Assembly: GCA_025996865.1 (NCBI GenBank)
Contig: BNTV01000037.1
Location: forward strand, 1-39,109
Direction of reading: 5' to 3'
Source: Bacteroidia bacterium
GTDB taxonomy: Bacteria; Bacteroidota; Bacteroidia; Bacteroidales; Azobacteroidaceae
DNA length: 39,109 nucleotides
The translations under genes were made by a program, and so were the position numbers. This document shows, one piece after another, positions 34,715-39,109 of this stretch (its first letter is position 1; each line of letters begins with the position of its first letter). The notes below the pieces were generated by a model that searched no databases, had not been told where the DNA came from, and saw only the letters and a list, made by a program, of their open reading frames with translations.

Positions 34715-36580
34715 TTATTCCACCACACAACGCACAGCAAACCCGCACTGACGACTATAGGCACCATCCAGATTCACTCCGCCTCCGGAGACCCACACTG
34801 AGTAACCGGAAGTGAGATCGACAGGCGATGACGTCCAATAGGTGCCGGTCGTACCGACGTTGCCCAAGCCTCCTAATGGTATTGAGTGGCGTAATCCGTT
34901 TGCAGGGAAATACGGCTGGTTCGAGGCGACTTTGCTGCGACCGCTCGAAATGGCGGTTGTTCCGTCAGCATTAGTACTGGTGGTTATAGCCTCAAATCCT
35001 CCGGTTTCCGGAATGCGCCGGTATTCATTATCGATAGTGGCAGCAAACTCAGCCGCCGTCGGCATCCGCCAGCGTTTGCCCTTGGGAGCTGCACCTGTCT
35101 TTGTCAGGTAAACGCAGATGTCACCTCTGAGTAATACAATATTCGCATCGGTGGTTTGATCGGTCAGGTAGGGATCAGCGGAGCTGAAAGGGGGCGTACC
35201 TGTAGGACTTGTATTTAAGAATATGGTTCCATAATTCCTGCCGGCGATGGTCCAAGCGCCGGTAGCCGGATCGGGAACGTAAGTATTTAGCGATGTCGTC
35301 CAGTTGGTTCCTGTAGGAGATAAACCGATCAGGCTGCCCCATTGGAAAAAGACTCCCTGATACTGCTCTTTGCTCTTGTCGTTACTGTCTGCAAACGTCA
35401 GTTTCGTGCCGTCCCAATAAATATTGCTGCCCGCCCAGGTCAAACGGAGTATCTCTTCCTGTTCAACTTTATCGTAATCGCTTACCTTAACCTGAGTGAT
35501 AACAATGGGTTTGCGACCAAACAGTTCGAATTGGAAAGTATATTGCCGTTCCATTTCAAAGGCGATGGAAGATGCATACGCATCACCCACAATGGCCGGA
35601 ACAGGCACGGCATAAGTCTTGGCTTCCGCATCGGTTTGACTGGCGTCTCTATAAGTAATCTCAATATAAAGCGTGGAAGAAACGGTGGGATCGGAGCCGA
35701 AACCGCCGGGCAGTAAGGTGGTCTTCGTCAAATCCGAAGCGATGTTTTCCTGCGGAATAACGTACAGCGCATCATCATCGCCGATAATATCCGTAAAACT
35801 ACCGCCACCGGCAACGGTTACCCCGCCTGCCGGAATATCAGCCACCAAATCACCGTCGGTTCCACCGGAAGTGTCCCAAAACGTCTGGTATTTGTTGGAA
35901 GCGATAGTTGCATTGTCGGTCGGGTAGGCAAACGCAACGGCATCTTTAGGCACAGTGTCCAGATCCAGCGTACCGCTGCTTTTGATGTTCCGCAAAGCCA
36001 CATTTAACACCACAAAGTCCTGCGCGCCTTCGCTCTTTGCCTGAACAAGGATGCGCGAGAGGGCATGGCGGAAGTTCAGGGTAACCCCGGCAGCGCCTTC
36101 GTGAGCATAATCGTTGGTGTGGTTGGTTACCAGCAAATCTTCCTGACTGGCAAGCGTAGTCGAAGTGTTCACACTGTGCCCCGGCAAACTGTACTCGATG
36201 GCAGGGTGATCGGTTTGCCCTGCCAAAGCGTTGGTAACACCATTCGATCCGGCAGGAGAAAAGGCATAAAAGTTCACACTGTCCCTTTCCGGCCAGTAGG
36301 CAAGCGGCGCGTAAGTCCAGCTTGACCCGCTGCCCGTTACCAGAGCGCCGTCGATAAGCACCGCCCCGCCAAGGGTATCTACCGTCGCCAGCAGCCTGAA
36401 ATCGGTAATATCGCCTGCGGTGGTAGCCGCCCGGAGCGGCTTGCTTGCCCAGGGCTTGAACGTGATTGCGTGCCCGCCTTCGTTGACGGCAGGCGTTTGA
36501 CCTTCGTCGAGGTCACTGCTGCAACTGCCTGTTATTAATGCAATGGCAAGCATAATTAGAAAAAAAAGATTTCTTTTCAT
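34715..36580 (-). CDS. Fimbrillin family lipoprotein with C-terminal FISUMP-like domain
   Basis: 621 residues. Signal to GSC (Cys20). Residues up to ~355 are the fimbrillin body and parallel the short paralogue block by block. A second domain of about 250 residues follows (from TQVKVSDYDKV), with RWRMPTAAEFAATI, YWTSSPVD and a final CGFAVRCVVE, which resemble the FISUMP/major-paralogous (SUMF-like) domain found on surface proteins. This would make it a tip or adhesive subunit. It is downstream of DUF5119 and DUF3575 genes and ends at the shared terminator. Confidence 0.85.
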   Translation of the reverse strand: MKRNLFFLIMLAIALITGSCSSDLDEGQTPAVNEGGHAITFKPWASKPLRAATTAGDITDFRLLATVDTLGGAVLIDGALVTGSGSSWTYAPLAYWPERDSVNFYAFSPAGSNGVTNALAGQTDHPAIEYSLPGHSVNTSTTLASQEDLLVTNHTNDYAHEGAAGVTLNFRHALSRILVQAKSEGAQDFVVLNVALRNIKSSGTLDLDTVPKDAVAFAYPTDNATIASNKYQTFWDTSGGTDGDLVADIPAGGVTVAGGGSFTDIIGDDDALYVIPQENIASDLTKTTLLPGGFGSDPTVSSTLYIEITYRDASQTDAEAKTYAVPVPAIVGDAYASSIAFEMERQYTFQFELFGRKPIVITQVKVSDYDKVEQEEILRLTWAGSNIYWDGTKLTFADSNDKSKEQYQGVFFQWGSLIGLSPTGTNWTTSLNTYVPDPATGAWTIAGRNYGTIFLNTSPTGTPPFSSADPYLTDQTTDANIVLLRGDICVYLTKTGAAPKGKRWRMPTAAEFAATIDNEYRRIPETGGFEAITTSTNADGTTAISSGRSKVASNQPYFPANGLRHSIPLGGLGNVGTTGTYWTSSPVDLTSGYSVWVSGGGVNLDGAYSRQCGFAVRCVVE

Positions 36581-36659
36581 CTTTGTAAAAAATTAAATTT
36601 AAAAATTACCTTAAAAAACTCACTATTACTAATTTTGCAAAACATAGTCAAAATCATTA

Positions 36660-36741
36660 CCCCCAACCCCCCGAAGGGGGCTTTAGTGTCTGCGATGATG
36701 CACACTGTGCTGCGCCAAAGCCCCCTTCAGGGGGTTGGGGG
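36660..36741. repeat. C/G-rich dispersed palindromic repeat, copy 2
   Basis: The arms 36660-36684 and 36717-36741 are inverted copies matching at 24 of 25 (cccccaaccccc, then gaagggggcttt). It lies just past the DUF5119 stop and may also serve as a terminator-like structure ahead of the fimbrillin. Same family as 3224-3306. Confidence 0.8.
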
Positions 36742-36743
36742 GT

Positions 36744-37955
36744 TTACCTGACCGGCAGCGGCACTATTACATTGTCGTAGTCCCCCACGTCAACAATAAA
36801 GGTGCCATCGTCCGGCTCGTCGGGAATCACCAGCCGCCCTTCGTTTTGAAGCACAATATCGTATCCACTGTTTTGCAGCCGCCAGGCTGCCTGTTCTTCA
36901 AGGGTGCCGTTTTGTCCCAGCGCCCCCGCTATCTGTTCGCGCACCGTATCTTCCCAGGTACCGGAATAATACCCGCGCCTGACGGAAACGACTCCCACGG
37001 TGAGCCGGTTGAGAAGATGTTCGATATCAGCGGGGCCAAAGGTGCAGAACACGCCCGTAATGGAATCGCCTGCCCACATTACCCGTCCCTGTTTGTTGCC
37101 GAACAGCACGGTGGACGGTTCGACACCCTTCGCTCCGTCGCGCATCCGGTAAGCCGCCGACATGCCTGAAATGGCGCCGGATGCGCTGTTTATATTCTCT
37201 ACGCCTTCCACGCCCAGAATCAAAAAAGTAAACTCCCGGAGCACGTTTTCCGGATAAAAATGCAGATACTGTGTCTGTCCGGAAACGGGCTTGACGGTGA
37301 AAAGCGAGTCGTTGCGCGTCACAAAGAAGTTGTAGGGATAAGGCTCGGAGACGGTATTTTCCTCCGCTTCGCCCGTCGCCGCCCGGTTCATTGCGCTGTT
37401 CGGCCCGTAAGAATTGTACAAACCGGTGGCCGGCGCGCTGTAAGCCTCAAACAGGTCCAAATCGTTTTCGTCTCGAAAATGAATGTATTCGTTGCCGTAA
37501 TAATCGTAACAGAGTGAAAAATAAGGAATTGCTCCCGGTATGTCCATCCATCCGCCATCCGCGGGCAGGTGGGCGCGTTCGTAGAGTAAGCGGTCGTTTT
37601 GGGCAAACAGGTGGGCGGTCATCCCCTTTTGAGGCTTGTCTGCCGGGTCGATGCCGTCCCAATGGATGACGACCTCGACGGCAAACGCATCCCCGCAGGG
37701 ATCATCGGCGCTCAATTCCCTGTTTTCGCAGGAACAAAACAACAGCAGCAGGTACAGGGTGAAAGGTAAAAGGTACAGGGTAAAGGGCAAAAGGTGCACG
37801 GTGCACGGTACACGGTAAACGGTATAAGGTTGCCAATACCGGTCGTGCACCCTGTACCCTTCACCTTTTACCTTATTTGCAGCGGCTTCTCCCCTCTCCT
37901 TGAGGAGAGGGGCAGGGGGTGAGGATATATTGATATTGCGACTCATTTCAATCAT
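36744..37955 (-). CDS. DUF5119-like fimbrial-cluster lipoprotein with a repeat-built N-terminus
   Basis: 403 residues from the ATG at 37955, which overlaps the upstream stop as ATGATTGA. The mature part starts at LFCSCENREL (Cys76 from that start) and runs through PCGDAFAVEVVIHWDG, GMTAHLFA and similar blocks, matching DUF5119 proteins of Bacteroidetes fimbrial clusters. Residues ~12-70 are unlike a normal signal peptide. They are encoded by dispersed repeats at 37751-37875 and 37891-37912, and the hydrophobic core LLPFTLYLLPFTLYLLLLF comes from repeat units. A GTG at 37799 would give a normal-length signal but has no ribosome-binding site that I can see. Expression and processing are therefore uncertain. 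Confidence 0.75.
   Translation of the reverse strand: MIEMSRNINISSPPAPLLKERGEAAANKVKGEGYRVHDRYWQPYTVYRVPCTVHLLPFTLYLLPFTLYLLLLFCSCENRELSADDPCGDAFAVEVVIHWDGIDPADKPQKGMTAHLFAQNDRLLYERAHLPADGGWMDIPGAIPYFSLCYDYYGNEYIHFRDENDLDLFEAYSAPATGLYNSYGPNSAMNRAATGEAEENTVSEPYPYNFFVTRNDSLFTVKPVSGQTQYLHFYPENVLREFTFLILGVEGVENINSASGAISGMSAAYRMRDGAKGVEPSTVLFGNKQGRVMWAGDSITGVFCTFGPADIEHLLNRLTVGVVSVRRGYYSGTWEDTVREQIAGALGQNGTLEEQAAWRLQNSGYDIVLQNEGRLVIPDEPDDGTFIVDVGDYDNVIVPLPVR
37751..37875. repeat. GGTGCACGGT/GGTAAAAGG-type dispersed repeat in coding sequence
   Basis: On the + strand: ggtacagggtgaaagg, taaaaggtacagggtaaagg, gcaaaaggtgcacggtgcac, then a turn and the complementary right part (gtgcaccctgtaccc, ttcaccttttacctta). 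It shares modules with 10082-10121 and 10353-10424. On the - strand it encodes the hydrophobic stretch of the DUF5119 protein. Confidence 0.75.
37891..37912. repeat. Short perfect hairpin in coding sequence
   Basis: CCCCTCTCCT at 37891-37900 pairs with AGGAGAGGGG at 37903-37912 around a TG loop, and is followed by gcagggggtgagg. Encodes about APLLKERGE on the - strand. Confidence 0.7.
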
Positions 37956-39109
37956 TCAATTTATAAACAATTGATACTGCGGCCTGTGTAGGCCCGATAT
38001 ACCTGCGTTGTTTCGTACTCCGTTTGGGATAACAGTCGGCGCACGAACTGTGATTGTACTCATTGTATTCACCGCCCAGGTAGCCAACCCCCAGGTTGAA
38101 ATTCAGGTTCCAACGGCGGGAGAGTGGCAAAGAATAACCGCCGGTCAGTCCCGCCGAATAGCTGAGGTTGCTGAGAAACCCCAGGGGTTCTCCCCCTTTG
38201 GGAAACAAACGGACGTCGTAAGTGCCCACCGCCCCGTAAATACCGGTGAAAAATCCCGTCAGGGCTTGCGGGCGGTCGCCCCACCAGTAGCGGTTTTCCA
38301 GCCAGAGCATCTGGATGCGGTAGCTCCAATAGTTGGGATAGCCGGTATCCCACCAGCTCCACGCACCTTGCAGCAGCAGGGACTGACGGTTGAAGGCAAG
38401 CTCTATTGAGAGGTTGGGAAGCAAGGCTGCATCATACAGCAGGTTGGTACTCACGGCGAACACCCGGTGCGACGGTTTGTTGACCGGAACCTGAACGGGG
38501 GTGTCACGCCTGGCCGTCTCATTAAGGTCTTTAAAGTCCTTAAAGTCCTTAAGGTCCTTAAAAAAATCCACAGACGGACTCCCTTTCAGCGGCGGAATAT
38601 AACTGCCGTCGTCCATCAGGAGACGAACGCTCACATATTGCAATTGACTGAATATATTTGCCCGAAGGTATCTTTGCGTTGCAGGGGGAAGGCTGCGAAG
38701 TTCCCGGAGCAGCAGCTCTTCATCCTGCGTCCGGCCGGACAGGTAAAGGATTTTTCCCCTGTCGGGAACTCCGGCGTCACGGGAGACTAAGGATTGAAAG
38801 CCCTCCCAGTCGATGCCCGCCGCTTTTTCGTCGATGCGGCTGCGGTCAAAACCGGGATGCTTCCACATAATATATGCTTCCATCGCTTTGGCGCGGGCTA
38901 TCGACAGGGCGCGGTTGTGATCCGGCGTGCCAATGGGCGAAGCGGCGCCGGTAATCAGTATGCTGTCGATGTGGTTATAGACTTCCGGCATGTTCAGCAG
39001 GAAATCCAGCGCCTCGAAGGCCTGCAGGTTGGTTTTGAAGTCGCGCTCCAGCTGCTCGCTGTCGATACGGAAGAAAAAGACTTTGAGGCCGGATGCCGGG
39101 TCGGTATCC
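37948..39109 (-). CDS. OmpA-like/DUF3575 protein of a fimbrial cluster (5' end outside window)
   Basis: The frame is open to the right edge, so the N-terminus is missing; the ATG at 38991 is internal. The visible start (FRIDSEQLERDF through ILITGAASPIGTPDHNRALS) resembles the OmpA C-terminal peptidoglycan-binding fold. A linker with the repeat FKDLKDFKDFKDLN precedes a DUF3575 barrel-like domain (VSTNLLYDAALLPNLSIELA to the end, with SIVYKLND). Such proteins stand at the head of Bacteroidetes fimbrial operons and probably anchor or assemble surface structures. It overlaps the DUF5119 gene by 8 bp. Confidence 0.85.
   Translation of the reverse strand, partial: DTDPASGLKVFFFRIDSEQLERDFKTNLQAFEALDFLLNMPEVYNHIDSILITGAASPIGTPDHNRALSIARAKAMEAYIMWKHPGFDRSRIDEKAAGIDWEGFQSLVSRDAGVPDRGKILYLSGRTQDEELLLRELRSLPPATQRYLRANIFSQLQYVSVRLLMDDGSYIPPLKGSPSVDFFKDLKDFKDFKDLNETARRDTPVQVPVNKPSHRVFAVSTNLLYDAALLPNLSIELAFNRQSLLLQGAWSWWDTGYPNYWSYRIQMLWLENRYWWGDRPQALTGFFTGIYGAVGTYDVRLFPKGGEPLGFLSNLSYSAGLTGGYSLPLSRRWNLNFNLGVGYLGGEYNEYNHSSCADCYPKRSTKQRRYIGPTQAAVSIVYKLND
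38523..38558. repeat. 9-bp tandem repeat in DUF3575 gene
   Basis: Four units, taaggtctt, taaagtcct, taaagtcct, taaggtcct. Encodes the FKDLKDFKDFKDL linker in frame. Unit length of nine keeps the frame as copy number changes. Confidence 0.85.

Noticed and set aside
38523..38558. CRISPR array
   Set aside because: The units are 9 bp and contiguous without spacers, and no cas genes are present.
38873..38991. Start of the DUF3575 gene at 38991
   Set aside because: The frame stays open through the right edge and the upstream residues continue the OmpA-like fold, so the ATG is internal.

Overview
The window looks like a chromosomal segment of an anaerobic Bacteroidales-type bacterium (Bacteroidetes). 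The evidence is two SusC/SusD pairs, a hybrid two-component regulator, a fimbrillin/DUF5119/DUF3575 pilus-type cluster, lipoprotein signal peptides typical of the phylum, and several TAnnTTTG (-7 type) promoter elements. A B12-dependent class II ribonucleotide reductase fits an anaerobe. Nothing here fixes the genus.

Layout. 1-9398 (+ strand) is mostly housekeeping: the 3' part of dnaG, an AlbA_2/Schlafen-type protein with an unusual C-terminal half, a patatin-like phospholipase, a GH13 alpha-amylase-family enzyme, a small membrane-anchored unknown, prs and nrdJ. 9384-20025 (- strand) is a colinear run reading right to left: susC, susD, a surface lipoprotein, an M16 peptidase, an orphan FecE-like ABC ATPase, and an ATP-grasp-like protein translationally coupled to the ATPase. 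20026-20476 is a divergent promoter region whose two halves are near copies of each other in inverted orientation. 20477-30980 (+ strand) is a second locus: susC, susD, a 700-bp repeat-rich gap with an IS200-type transposase remnant, a GH43 lipoprotein, and a 1322-residue hybrid two-component system. It reads as a small polysaccharide utilisation locus. 31025-39109 carries a fimbrial-type cluster on the - strand (OmpA/DUF3575 protein, DUF5119-like lipoprotein, a long fimbrillin with an extra C-terminal domain, and a shorter paralogous fimbrillin). It is interrupted by an AAA ATPase with a PD-(D/E)XK-like C-terminus and by a divergent metallophosphoesterase.

How the genes may work together. 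The twin promoters suggest both SusCD loci answer to the same signal. The GH43 and the hybrid regulator suggest the + locus handles an arabinose- or xylose-containing glycan. The - locus, with its M16 peptidase, could instead handle peptides, as RagAB does. These roles are inference from family and context.

The most unusual feature is a set of dispersed palindromic or tandem repeats lying in frame inside coding sequences: twice in the ATP-grasp-like gene, in the signal-peptide region of the DUF5119 gene, as a 9-bp tandem repeat in the DUF3575 gene, and at the stop codon of the patatin gene. Other notable points are 82-bp inverted repeats (80/82 identical) around the transposase remnant, and a GH43 with His where the pKa-modulating Asp is expected.
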